From Ornithodoros turicata (taxonomy: Eukaryota > Arthropoda > Arachnida > Ixodida > Argasidae): DNA of 64,000 nucleotides. The stretch is from contig NC_088201.1 of assembly GCF_037126465.1 (NCBI RefSeq), forward strand, positions 67,664,879-67,728,878, read 5' to 3'. Both the position numbers and the translations under genes were made by a program. The notes under the pieces are model-generated. The model saw only the letters and a list, made by a program, of their open reading frames with translations. It was not told the DNA's origin and made no database searches. Within the stretch, counting starts at the first letter, position 1; each line of letters opens with the position of its first letter. This document shows, piece by piece, positions 37,161 through 48,900 of the stretch.

Positions 37161-37850
37161 AGGCCTACGTTGGGTGTGCCCGGCTGCAGGATTACGACGC
37201 TATATACGGTCCTTCTCGTCTTCCTGGTAGTGGCGGCGAAAAGCAAGCGAAGGAGGCGTATGCTGTTTGGAGGGTGCGGTCAGCCTGCACTTGGTTGGAC
37301 TTGGAAGCAGGGTGTACCAATGAGGGAGGAAAGGGAGGGATGCGACGTCTGACCTCGATTGTCGCATGCGAATGACGGGAGGTGTCTTGCTTGCGCGGTA
37401 GGGTTGTTGCACAATGTGGCGCCCGCTGTTGATAGATAAGTGAGCGCATAGCAGATTGCGCGTTAATGTGTCTTCGGACGACCGCTGATGGGGCTTTGAA
37501 GTTGAATTCCAAAGGAGGCTTACGTTGGTGCGCCCGGCTGCCCGCTGCTGGAGGTTTACGACGTTGGCGTCTTCCTCGCCCCTGTTTGCGTGGATCTCCT
37601 GGTGGTGGCGGCGAAAGCGTAAGCGGAGGAGGGGTATGCTGTTTGGAGGTTGCGGTCGGCTTGCTCTCGGTTGGGCTTGGACCAGGGTGCACCAAGAATA
37701 GAGGAAAGGGAGGGATGCAAGGTTTGACCTCCGCTGTCACATGTGAACGGCGGCGGGGGTGTGTTGCTTACGCGGTAGGGTTGTTAGACAATGTTGCGCT
37801 CGTTGTTAACAGTTAGCGAGCGCATAACACATTGCGTGTTTATGTGGCTT
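37140..37850 (+). repeat. Two tandem ~350-bp satellite units
   Basis: Units start at ttgaagttgaactccaa (37141) and ttgaagttgaattccaa (37495) and run in parallel through tacgttgg, ggtatgctgtttggagg, gggtg(t/c)accaa, gaaagggagggatgc and gcggtagggttgtt to gagcgcata. The start overlaps the preceding minisatellite motif, so the two repeats are structurally linked. Composition is GC-rich. Open frames on both strands are low-complexity (Pro/Arg-rich). Confidence 0.85.
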
Positions 37851-37975
37851 CGTACGACCTCCTTGCCTGCCGGACATTGCACGTTCAGGTAACTTCGTAC
37901 GACCGCCGTGTCTGCCGGCACATTGCACGTTCATGTGGCTTCGTACGACCGCCTTTTCTGCCGTGCCATTTTTCA
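37842..37975 (+). repeat. Three ~46-bp tandem repeats
   Basis: Three units of the form (tgtggc/gtaac)ttcgtacgac...ctgccg(g)...cattgcacgttca. A variant of the same word (gtgtcttcggacgaccg) occurs within the larger unit near 37468. Confidence 0.85.
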
Positions 37976-38925
37976 CTCGAGACGCATGGGTATTAGCTTC
38001 TACATCGCAATATATCGTGGCCTGTCACTCAGTATTACATGAGTTCTTGTGACATGATGCATATTGACACTGGAAATAGCCGTCATGAACGAATGCAGCG
38101 ATCTGTGATCACCTTTGCTGGACATATGATTTTACTCTCATTCTTTCATGCAATACACCACTGCAGTGGTTTATCCGGAATCCGAAGTAGGGGGCGTGGT
38201 CATTATTACAGCTACGTGATAACAGCTTTGCACGTATAATTACCGACATGTCACTACAGCTGAAATAGCAAGCCCCCTTTTTTGCGGGGGGTGTCGCCGA
38301 ATTTTCTTTTTTATTTGGGCTGGGGTGTAGGAGGGTCTGGATAAATCACTGACACTAAAAACTGAGAATCTGCCCTCAGAAAAGTGTAACCCATTGTATT
38401 CTTTTTCCTTCGAGGAGGATATACGGATGAACGCTAGTGAATTCTTAACGACCGAGAAATTTGAACACATGTAATACATACAGAATGTGAGGCGCAAACT
38501 GAAGTGAAGACTGCAAGGAGCCCGGAAGACCACCAATTTACATTCCGTGAAACAGTTTCTTTTTCTCTCTCCCAATCTGTGAATAAATATCTGTCGACAC
38601 AGTTTACAACAATTGCCACCCTTGCCTGTCTTTATTTGATGTTTGAAACAACCTCTCATCATAATCACTTGACTCTAGTGTTAGTCACTTTTTGAGGTAA
38701 CTTCGCTAAAGTACCATGAGCAAAGTTAAAAATTATCTTCTATTTCGCTTCATGTCCAAGCAGATAGAACCCAGAACGCGGGCTCCTTTCTTTTTATTTT
38801 ACTGCTGAAAAATCCGACGACAGTGACCCCGCGCCTTGCACGTGCGCGGCGCCAGCTTGTCTGCTCTGCCTTGATGCCGCGCGATGTACTGGGTGTACGC
38901 TACCACGATAGTGACTCAAAGCTGA
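37976..38925. other. No recognisable gene
   Basis: Holds the reverse-oriented match to the 4476 repeat (about 38243-38275). The rest is AT-rich without supportable coding sequence. Confidence 0.4.
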
Positions 38926-38927
38926 CT

Positions 38928-39560
38928 CAAAAGCCTATCTAAGGAAAACGACGACACAAAAATCCAGAGAACTATGGAAGTCGTCCCTCCGACCTACTGA
39001 TTATCTCTGTTTCATCGATCCCAATTTGACAGCTATCGTCCCAAGAAGCCTGGAGAGATTTCTGCAAACAGTCATCCACAGAATCCGCCTAGGTCAACTT
39101 TATTCACGGACAACACTCTACAGAATGAAACTCATATCAACTTCGTTATGCCGCACATGCAACACTCACTTCAAGACACACTTCACATCCATCCTACGAG
39201 ACTAACAGAGAACGACTTCAGGCTGTGCTCGATAAGCTTGACTCTCGACCTTTCAGCTTCTGCAAACTATTTGGCTACTGGTGCTGCAAACAGCAACAAG
39301 TGAAAGGAATGAAAGCCTCTCTCTCTGCGCATTTTTAAAAGACAGCGGTACCGTCAACCGGGAGGGGGGAGTATTAAGCCGTCCTCTCGATGTGAAAATG
39401 AGAGATTGAAGGAAACAGTGACGCTCATGGCAGAGCGTCGCACGTTCAAGACACGTCTTCACACTACGCTGAAGCTTCAAAGAAATGGAGCTGCAGGTGC
39501 CCACCAGGGAGACCACATATAGCTCCAGACACCATCCAGTTAGATGAAGAAGAAGAAGGC
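38928..39560 (+). pseudogene. I-like LINE, 3' terminal fragment with (GAA)n tail
   Basis: An open stretch (38928-39203) encodes KAYLRKTTTQKSRELWKSSL, then SLERFLQTVIHRIRLGQLYS and LCRTCNTH. It then breaks before RERLQAVLDKLDSRPFSFCK near 39210-39265. These are the C-terminal Cys-rich and Leu-rich motifs of tick I-like LINE polyproteins. A 3' UTR of about 270 bp follows and ends in gatgaagaagaagaagg, the short-repeat tail characteristic of the I clade. 5'-truncated, therefore dead on arrival. Confidence 0.65.
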
Positions 39561-40390
39561 GATTGTGGCGTGTTTCTGTGTCATCGCCGCAGAACGTTCG
39601 TTTGGAGTTACCTGTGAATTTTTTAATGGGGGAGGTGGTAGGGCCACACTTGGGAGAGGTTCTATGAAATGTGCGCGGAAAATGATAACTTGCACAACTT
39701 GGAATTCCAATTCTTGCTTTGTGCCCAATTGACAAAGTTTATTCGGACTTCCGCTCGCAGCTTAATTTCGGCATGGTAGTAAGAACTTTCATTGCTCATT
39801 TAGTTTCATTTTCAGAACTTGAAGGTTGTAACTTTTTAACGTAACTCGTAAGTTACGAGTTACGTCACGCGTGCGGAACAGATAATTCCCCGAAACCTGA
39901 TCTATGCACCTCAGATAAATAAGAGACCTATAGTGACTCCTGTGTATTACATTTAAAATAAAAGGCATCCACACACACAAAAAAAGAAGAAAATGCCAGC
40001 CCGATCTTGTCCCATTTGAATCTCAATCACCCAAGTAAAAAAAAAAAAATGCAATCTAAGAAGGCACAAAATAAGTCTACTAAAACACACGTGTTCAGCA
40101 CGACAGCAATCTACCATCGTCTAGTAAAACGCGCATACGCGACTGAAGGCGAAGGCTCAAAAGTGCGTGTAAAAAGTATTGTATTCCCGTTAGAATTTTT
40201 CACGCTGAGCCGCAAACATTGGCTTTTCAGGGTGCACATGTAATAGGTATTTATTTCTGACACTGTCTTGTTCCGACTCGGGGCATGACCAGCCTTACCG
40301 CAAAAAGAGTAAAGTTACAATCGGGCCGCTGGTGAAGCCATACTGCAAGAATACTGTATGGACAAAAATCGACCAGGGAAAAGCACGTAC
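39561..40390. other. No gene; one perfect short palindrome
   Basis: 39840-39864 is a perfect 25-bp palindrome (cgtaactcgtaa, g, and the reverse complement). A-rich runs occur at 39978-40050. I see no coding sequence. Confidence 0.5.
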
Positions 40391-40393
40391 GAC

Positions 40394-40975
40394 GGAAAAC
40401 ACAATTACCTATCAAATATATGTATGTATATATATATATATAGTTGTGGAAGGAAAAAGACGCGGACAACAGGTTTTAGGGAAGTTAGAAACACTAGTTC
40501 ATTTAATGGGCAGAAATTAAAAGTTGAATGAAAAAAGGGGTTGACGTTTCGACAGTGGCACTGTCTTCGTCACTTTGTCACTTCGTGTCTTCGTCAGGAC
40601 AAAAAAAAAAAAATTTTTTTTTGTCCTGAAGACAGTGCCACTGTCGAAACGTCGACCCCTTTTTTCATTCAACTTTTAATTTCTGCCCATTAAATGAACT
40701 AGTGTTTCTAACTTCCCTAAAATCTGCTGTCCGCGTCTTTTTCCTTCCACAACTGTAAAACTTCGTGGCCGTTTGATTTTTTGTACTTCCCTCGACCTAC
40801 ATATATATATATATATATATATATATAAGTGAAAAAAAATAGCATACGCTCTTTGGCTGCACGTTGAACATATGTTTATAAGTCCCAAACGTCGCCACAC
40901 CAGCACAGTGCTGGTGTGGCGACGTTTGGGACTTATAAACATATATATATATTTGATAGGTAATTGTGTTTTTCG
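40394..40975. repeat. Nested foldback structure
   Basis: Outer inverted repeat: 40396-40420 (aaaacacaattacctatcaa...) pairs with 40949-40974. Inner foldback 1: 40442-40754, arms of about 150 bp starting agttgtggaaggaaaaagac, centred at an A/T run near 40610 and containing the word gacgtttcgacagtggcact in the arm. Inner foldback 2: 40871-40943, a perfect 73-bp palindrome with a one-base centre at 40907. (TA)n tracts separate them. No coding content. Confidence 0.85.
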
Positions 40976-41394
40976 CACATTAAAGCTGTTGGCGAGCAAA
41001 TGAGTCAAACAGAACAACCGCAACGTGCACACCGCGCGACCGCAGAACGCCAAATCGCCTCTCCATCTAGTCTACCGCTTACGTTTGCAACCTACAGTTG
41101 CCTCTGGCTACATGACATTGCCCTCCGCTCCCCACTACGCGAGAGTGTAACGCGTTCCAAACACTTTCCCTCTCTGTGTCCGCCGATACAGAACGAGGGG
41201 GGGAGGGGACTCAGCCATGCATCTGCCTAGTGTCAGGCCCCACACCCCACCAGACACAAAACGCGAAGCGTTTATGTTCGCTAGCCGCACTCCAGTACAC
41301 ATTTGCCATTCACTCCACACGCGTTCGCACAAGTAACAGTCACAGCACGTGAACGTCAGACAGCGACTAAACACTGTCGGCTTCAAAAACTATT
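40976..41394. other. No recognisable gene
   Basis: Unremarkable sequence between the foldback and the second minisatellite. No coding support. Confidence 0.4.
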
Positions 41395-41935
41395 ATGAGG
41401 ACTCCGAAACCTATCCGTCATCTTCAAAATCCATCGCACAGGCTTCAACTTCGAAGCCCATCACGCTGACTTCGCCTTCAAAGCCATCGCGCTGACTTCA
41501 AAACCAATTCACACTGACTTCGACTTCCAAACCCACAGACGCTGACTTCAACTTCCAAACCCACAGACGCTGACTTCAACTTCCAAACCCACAGACGCTG
41601 ACTTCAACTTCAAATCCCATCACACCGACTTCAACTTCAAATCCCATCACACTGACTTCAACTTCAAAACCCATCACGCGGACTTCAAATTCAAATCCCA
41701 TCAGGCGGACTTCAACTTCAAATCCTATCGCCCTGACTTCAACTTCAAATCCTATCGCCCTGACTTCAACTTCAAATCCCATCGCATCACATCATAGCCC
41801 TTCATTCAACTTCAACATCAACTTCAACTTCACTTCACATCATGCCGTTCATTCAACTTCAACTTCACATCATATCATGCCCTTCATTCAACATCACATC
41901 ATTGTCTATGAGGTGATGGTGAATGAAGTCGGTGA
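41395..41935. repeat. Second minisatellite array, inverted to the first
   Basis: About 20 units of 24-30 bp of the form acttcaacttcaaatcccat plus cacactg, with a minus-strand open frame of period near 10 residues (GFEVEVRAI, GFEVEVSVM). The motif is the reverse complement of the main part of the 36.8-37.15 kb array. The array ends at ttgtctatgaggtgatggtg, where orientation switches again. Confidence 0.85.
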
Positions 41936-42965
41936 AGGCTATCATGATGAATTCGCCGACCTATGATCGGGGCCGCGAGGCTTTTTCATCAGTGGCGGGC
42001 GAGACGTGCATGGGAAGGTCGGCAGCTGATGCAGCATCTTCGACTGGTGCTATCTATACTGGCGTCATCCAGGGCCTAGGAGCCCCGGAAATGATGAGGC
42101 CAAACAGGAAGTCCTGCGGAGGATTTCCTCATTGCAAATGAAGGTCTGCGATAGTTTTGACTCGCTCCAGTCAGTCTAGCTATGGTGGGCTAGAAAGACT
42201 GGTGTGCTTACCGCCATATTCAATACATGGAATGCGCGATGCCAAGCTCCTGAGCTCCGGCGCTATGCGCTCGCTGCGAACCAAGCGGGTTCTCGTTGAA
42301 CTAGTCCAACATGTGCCGTGTGTGACGGTGTATGTGTGCTTGACTATTTTTATAGTGAATACATTTGGACCAGCACTACGTTGGTTGGCCGCACTGACTG
42401 TTTACTAGCATCCGCAGTTCTTTGTAACTAAACCATGTGACATTTGCTACCGTCACGTCTGCCTAGCCGACGATCCCTGCAAGCGAAAGATATCGGAATG
42501 TTGCGAAGCACGTGACCGCATGTCTTATCTTCGTTGGATTATGACAGACGGGTCGAAAAACAAAATAAAGAGCGGCTACTGCGTCCGAGAGCTCGCCTCC
42601 TTGATGGTTTCTTCACTTTTTCTTTTCAGCCTAGATTATCGAGTTGCTGTGTACAGGAAGCTGGGAACACTTTGTCACGGAACATAGGCCGATGGTAGAT
42701 TGTTCAACTAAATTGTCATTTAGCTAAACTATGACGCTTTCTATACAGTGTACCTCACCGCACATCTTAGTTGTTATGTAATTCTTTTGCTCCCTATGTA
42801 ACTATAAAGGAACATGGTATCGGCCATAAAAACGAAATTGTAGCACCGCAGTAGTATTCTCTCTGCACGCCCGGTTTTACTGTTGACTAGTAGAACGACC
42901 GAGTCATATATATATAGCGCGAAAGATATATTCCTTATTTCATTGCTTCTTCTTCCTTGCTTCTT

Positions 42966-43025
42966 ATTTTGTTGCCTTATTTTCAGTTCCGCACTGGTGC
43001 GGAACGGAAAATAAGGCAACAAAAT
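42966..43025. repeat. 60-bp near-perfect palindrome
   Basis: attttgttgccttattttc pairs with gaaaataaggcaacaaaat around a gttccgcac/gtgcggaac core. It lies immediately before the first copy of a 126-bp direct repeat. Confidence 0.85.
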
Positions 43026-43045
43026 TTCCAATATATTTCCAATAT

Positions 43046-44329
43046 TTCCAAACAATTAACATCATGATCAAGTAACACCATTCCTTGCAGCATATCTTTC
43101 GTGGGGGCTACTCCGCTGTCATGGCCCTGTTTGATTTCATCCATGACTTTGCATTTGCTTTATATAATAACTTGATCCACGGAAAAACGAAAAAGAGAAG
43201 GAAGGAAAGATAAAGGAAAAAACGGGCAAACCGAAAAAGACAAGGTTTACACTCAAAGACCATGGCTGACACGCGAAGCTTAGCATCTTAAGTATATGTA
43301 TGTATGAGTATATGTATGTTGAGTATATGGTCCCATGTTGAAGTGTAAATTAGGAAACCCTAACCGGAGTTTGAGACTTCATTTTAACTGGATCTGTAGC
43401 ATCCCGAGAAATGTTAATATGGCCTGAAATTTTGTCAAGGCCACTGTACACATGTCCACAAGAAAGTTCGTGTCCGAAAAAGACAAGGTTTACACTCAAA
43501 TACCATGGCTGACACGCGAAGCTGAGCATCTTAAACGTCGCATAAACAAAATTAGACGGCGATGAAAACTAACCCTGGTTTCAGGTTTGACGAAGGCACT
43601 GAAGGAGGAAATGAGGAAATTAAGTGAGACTAAAAAGAAATATTATAGCTACGTCTTTGTTGCGTACTCCCAGCAAATTTGGCATATGACTACTCAAAGT
43701 ATCGAGCAAAAGAGGAACAAAATGACGCACAGCAGAGAACAGATTATATAGAAGATGTGGGAAACTCCTAACAGATCTGTCACTGTTGTCGCACAACTTA
43801 AACTCGCGAATTATTATTAGTATGACATTACTTTAAAGCAGGACTTGTATCTCTATTTCTTATTATGCCACTGTGGGAGCTAAATATGAAGAAGTCTTCT
43901 GAGGGTAGATTGGCAAAGAAAAAAAGTGGATATGCTAGTCCAAAAAGTCTTGGGACTGATTACTCCAGGACGCGATATTCTGGTCTTCTGGGCAAGACAA
44001 TATTCCGAATGATTTTCTTAGAAGGTACGCCGAGTAAGCTGCGCAATTCCTCAAAATTATTTTCCAGATATCGCTGGACGAAGGGACTGTCCCGAACGAA
44101 TGGAAATGGCGCTCGTATAAAACCGATACGTAAGCAGGAGTCCCGACTTTGGTTTCGAATTTTCTCTTGTTTCCAGCTTTTGTGAATTGCTAAAGCAAAT
44201 CTTTTCCAAACAATTAACATCATGATCAAGTAACACCATTCCTTGCAGCATATCTTTCGTGGGGGCTACTCCGCTGTCATGGCCCTGTTTGATTTCATCC
44301 ACGACTTTGCATTTGCTTTATATAATAAC
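43046..44329 (+). repeat. Pair of 126-bp direct repeats, plus a 57-bp pair
   Basis: 43046-43171 and 44204-44329 are identical but for one base and both encode part of a LINE RT (FRGGYSAVMALFDFIHDFAF). A second direct pair, 43230-43289 and 43474-43533 (gaaaaagacaaggtttacac...), lies between. The near-identity implies that the rearrangement is recent relative to the decay of the RT itself. Confidence 0.85.
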
Positions 44330-45060
44330 CTGCAAAATGAAATATTGGTTTTGCATCTCTCAAAGGCATTTGACCGTGTACGTACCCTATAGAAAGCTGA
44401 CACCTAATACCAAGATAATGGATTGGCTTCGGGACTGATTCCCTGTCTGATCGAGCCCCATACACCTGGGGTATACGACAGGAGTCAGTCTTGAGACTTT
44501 TGCTGTTTCTTGTCTATATGCACGATATGTTAAGTAACATTAATTGTAAAGCATGTTTATTCGCTGATGACTGCATAACATATCGCGCGATATATTCCGA
44601 AAAACATAGGGATGTCTGAACGTGCGTCCTCAATATGCCGATCGTTCTCTTCCTCTCTCTTTTTTTCTTTCTTTATTTTTTTTCTGTGTGCTTTGCTTAT
44701 GGCTCACCTTGCTCGCTTCCTGGATGCACCTTTGCAAAACAGTTAAGAACACATCAACGAGTGGTGTTACGAATTGCAAATCAATTTGAACACCGACAAG
44801 ACTGTGTCTATGCTGTTATATGTAGAACAAAGGCTTTGCCAACATCATAGTATACTTGCAAGGGAGCTTAGTAGAAATATCTTGGGGTCGCCGTCCCGTC
44901 CGATTTTAGATGGAATTTTCACGTGCGCTTAATAGGCATCGCAGTCAAGAGAAAGCCTCTTCTATCTCAGAAGAACACTTCATTATGTTACTGTTTAGGT
45001 CAGACTACCGGTATATAGAACACTCGTGTTAGCGATCGTCACGTTCGCGAAGGTAACTTG
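43870..45060 (+). pseudogene. CR1/L2-like LINE RT fragment
   Basis: Across frames it reads EWKWRSYK-type RT block 1 near 44100, FRGGYSAVMALFDFIHDF near 44258-44311 (the GFRKGYST block), and LHLSKAFDRV near 44355-44385 (catalytic Asp lost: LSKAFD is kept, but stops follow). A GVRQGS-like remnant near 44470 and LFADDC-like sequence near 44560 come next. Stops and frameshifts are frequent. It is an old LINE insertion within the left half of the P-like element, which shows that the P-like copy is not brand new. Confidence 0.55.
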
Positions 45061-45069
45061 CGACCCCTT

Positions 45070-45928
45070 TGCTGCATCTCTTTTGCGGGTTTCTTTCGAA
45101 TTGTCGCCACTATATGAGTGTATCATGTGTATATATTATATAATTAATGTACGTTCCCTACTCCTTCCCAGGTCCCTTCTGGTACCAGTATTCTGAAATA
45201 AATGTATAAATCATTATATTTTCGTGTCGTCCCCTTTGTCTTCCGGATTCCTTCCCTCTACTGACTGCTCATATGCAGACTGTAATCAGCAATTCTATCG
45301 CTTCCGTTGGTTAGCTGCGGTTAACGTATATCTCACGCTTATAGCCCACCACCGACTTATACCCCAGTCAGACGGCATGCTCGAAGGACTTCGGGGAATA
45401 CTCATTTGCAAAAAATGACCTCTGACAGCCGTGTCAGACGGCAGCTCAAAGGACCTTTCTAAGAAATGACCATCAACGCGAAAGGAGGCCCCCAACGACA
45501 TTTGAGGAGCAGAAAGGAGCAATCTCGACAACAGTGTTATGCCATTGTACCCTCGCTACCTTCGCAGCTGAATGTAGGAAAACCTATAAAATGCGGATAA
45601 TGGAGTGAAACTGTGTAAACGTATTTAGATCCTATTTAAAGAAGTGCATATGGCTTCTGCATCTTGATTTGTGGCGCAAAGACCAACTTCAAATTTCCAC
45701 AGCAGACAGTGAAAACGAAACCGAAAAAGGGAGCCGGTGAGAGCAGTCATTTGAGGAGCACTCCTTTCCCGCCTGTCTGGCAGGCGCCCCCGAACAAAGG
45801 TCATTCGAGAGGCCGAAGGCCATTTCTCGCAATTGGCATTTGAAATGCTGTCTGACTAGGGTATTAAACATTTCTATCACAATCCCCCGTCACCGGACCT
45901 CGCAACCTGGAAGGTAAAGGTCGCTCAG
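45070..45928. other. Upstream region of the P-like transposase gene
   Basis: No coding sequence. It contains words gaggagc...aaagg and cagac(g)gca repeated at 45370-45520 and 45740-45860. These could be transposase-binding or promoter elements, but that is only a possibility. No TATA box that I would defend. Confidence 0.3.
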
Positions 45929-48900
45929 ATGAAGGGAACGATGAGCACATATCACGAATATCACTACTGCAGCGCCGTTGGGTGCAGTAATTCGGACCGA
46001 AAAGGTTTCCGCATGTTTCGTTTCCCCTCCGACCCAAAAAGGCGACGTCTGTGGCAACTGAAGACTAAGCGTGGCGGCAGTTGGAAACCAACACCCAAAA
46101 GCCAACTTTGTGAGGTAAGTTGTGTCTGCCGTGTTGCGGAATAATTACTTATCGTCAATAAGTAGCTTAGACCTGCTTGCCCGGGATACGCGTATTTGCG
46201 ACGTGTACGTTGTAACAACTGTTTTGCGCATGCACATAAGTAAATAAGTGTATCATTCCAGGTGCACTTTGAGGAAAGCCAATTTGAACAGCATCGTGTG
46301 GATGGCTGGAAAAAACTCAAACCAAATGCTGTCCCCACTGTGTTTTCCCATACAAAAACTGAAGCCCGGAGGAAGCCCCCGAGAGAAAGAAGCTCGCCAG
46401 CCACTGCGAGCCGCCCTGTGAGCATGACTAGCGTACATTTTGCAGTGTTTTTTTTTTCTTTTCTTTTTTTAACTGTGCACATATCCGACGTATCTATGGT
46501 ATAGGTAATATATATATATATATATACATATATAGGTATTCAATAAAGATCAGAAGTGGAGACGGTGCTTCTACAGGATAAGGAATAAAAGGGGGACTTT
46601 ATTAAAAAACTATATATATATATAGTTGAAATAAATGGGAGACAGAAGACGAAAGTAGGGGAAGTAACAAAAAAAGAGGTTTATTAAATTTTTTTTTTGT
46701 TACTTCCCCTACTTTCGTCTTCTGTCTCCCATTTATTTCAACTATAATTACGTAGCCTTCCGATCCAACTCCAACTTTTCAAGATATATATATATATATA
46801 TATATGACAACACTATAGTGAAATATCATTAGTACATAATAAAATCTGCACATTAACAGTTTCTATTTCATACCACCCTTACTCCACAACAGTGCTGACA
46901 CTTCACATATATGGCCATTTCTTATGCAGGGCACCATGCCACTGAGAAAAGAGTTTTCATGTCGGAATGTGCTGGGGTCAGAATACCATGTAAGTTCTAT
47001 TTACTGTGACATTAACATTCTGTTGTAAACATTATGTGTATGTGTGCATGTATACAAAGCCCTGTGATATTTGCTCAAAAGTTGTTCAGAGGATTCTGCT
47101 TGTTTTGCTAAATGTGTGCCCTTTCTGTAGCCTTTTGATGCTGCTCCAGTTGCACCAACAGCTCAAGAGAGTTTCCCTGGCTTACTTGCTACGGACGGCA
47201 CCCAGGAAAGCTTCGTCTCAAGCAGTGGTAAAAATTACTTAGAGCAAATATTTCTCGGTATGTGTTTTCCACAGAGTGAAGAGGATCCACCTCAGAACTT
47301 GCTGCCGGCTTGAACACCTCCGGTGAATCTGCACCTTAGTATTGACGCTGCTGGACCCTCTAACACATGCTTGCCACAGGTAGCTTTCTTGATTCAACTA
47401 TATACACATGTGTGTTCCAGCAAACATTACGTCATGCATGTAAAACATTTTCAGGAGCCCTCGAGTGTGCTGAACATTTCACTGGCAAGCCAAATATCCA
47501 ATGTTGCGGAGGTACTGGTTCAGTTGACCGAATGTTGGTGTAGAATATCCCACAATTATTTTTTATTTTTATTTTTTTTGTTACTCAGGAAGAGACAGAG
47601 GTGTCCACACTTCAAGCTGCTGGACTCTCCGACACATGCTTGCCACAGGTACCTTTCTTGATTCAACTATATACACATGTGTGTTCCAGCAAACATTACG
47701 TCATGCATGTAAACATTTTCAGGAGCCCTCGAGTGTGCTCAACATTTCACTGGCAAGCCAAACATCCAATGGTGCGGAGGTACTGGTTCAATTGACCGAA
47801 TGTTGGTGTAGAATATCCCATAATTATTTTTTTTTGTTCCTCAGGAAGATGCAGAGACATCCACACTTCACGTTGCTGGACCCTCATGTAGCTATAATAA
47901 CTTGTCTGCTAGTGAAAATCAACCAGATCTACAGGTGAGGGTTAGGTGCTGTACTCTATTGAATTCACCTTTTTCTTGTAATGTTATGTCTAATGTTTGC
48001 TTATTTAATTTGTGCAGCCGTTGCCCAATTCAGAAAGAATGCTGCTTCTTGAAAGAATAAAACAGTTCGAGCGTGAGAATCAAAGAACAAAGAAGGGAGT
48101 CCGAAAACTGGAAGGGCAAAAAGAGAACATGGAAGAACAACTGAAAATAATATTCAATGATGACCAGCTTGCCTCTCTAACACGTAGCAGCAATCGAGGG
48201 AGCAAGTGGTCTGAGAAGACAATAAAGAAGGCCCTGCTGCTACATTTCTCATGTGGGAGTACCGGGTACTCCAATATCTTGGACCAGAAATTGCCATATC
48301 CATCATCAAGGACTCTCCGACGCAGAGTGCAAGGTATTTCTTTTGCTTTGAGAAAGTCCGGAAAGTTCAGTTGAGCCTATATGTTGCTTCGATCTTTTAG
48401 GAATCAAGTTCCGGCCTGGAATTTTACATGAATTATTTCAGTTACTTGAGGCAAAGGTTGCTGCTCTTAATGCTCAGGAGCGGTGTTGTCTGTTAATGGT
48501 AGACGAAATGGCCATACAGCAGCGCTTCGAGTATGACCCAAGCACAAGCACAGTCTGTGGATATGCCCCTCTTCCAGTTCCTGGGAAAGAACTCAAGGCT
48601 ATTGCAACACATGGCTTGGTGTTCATGTTGTGCGGCATTTCTACACGATGGAAACAGGTTGTGGCCTACCACTACACAGGTAAATCTGGCTTTGGCTTTT
48701 TGCATAGTATCTACGATCCAAGTCGAGATTCTTGGTTCATTGTTTATGCTCTTTGGTAGACATCTTGTTCATTGATCTTTGTTCATTTTCCATTGTGTAA
48801 GAAGAATTTGGGGGAATATATGGGTGACCTTTTGCTGCCATGTTAAATGTGTTGGTTAATATGGCAGTTTCCTTTGTCTACAGGTGATTCATTCAATGGT

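Noticed and set aside
37192..37816. Long Pro/Arg- and Gly-rich open frames on both strands
   Set aside because: They follow tandem satellite units. Composition and overlap on both strands indicate chance open frames in GC-rich repeats.
43865..44185. 106-codon plus-strand frame as an independent gene
   Set aside because: It overlaps LINE RT debris in other frames and has no domain. Best read as part of the pseudogene.
46505..46810. Possible CRISPR-like or satellite repeats in intron 2 of the P-like gene
   Set aside because: They are TA dinucleotide tracts plus one hairpin, not regularly spaced repeats, and the genome is eukaryotic.
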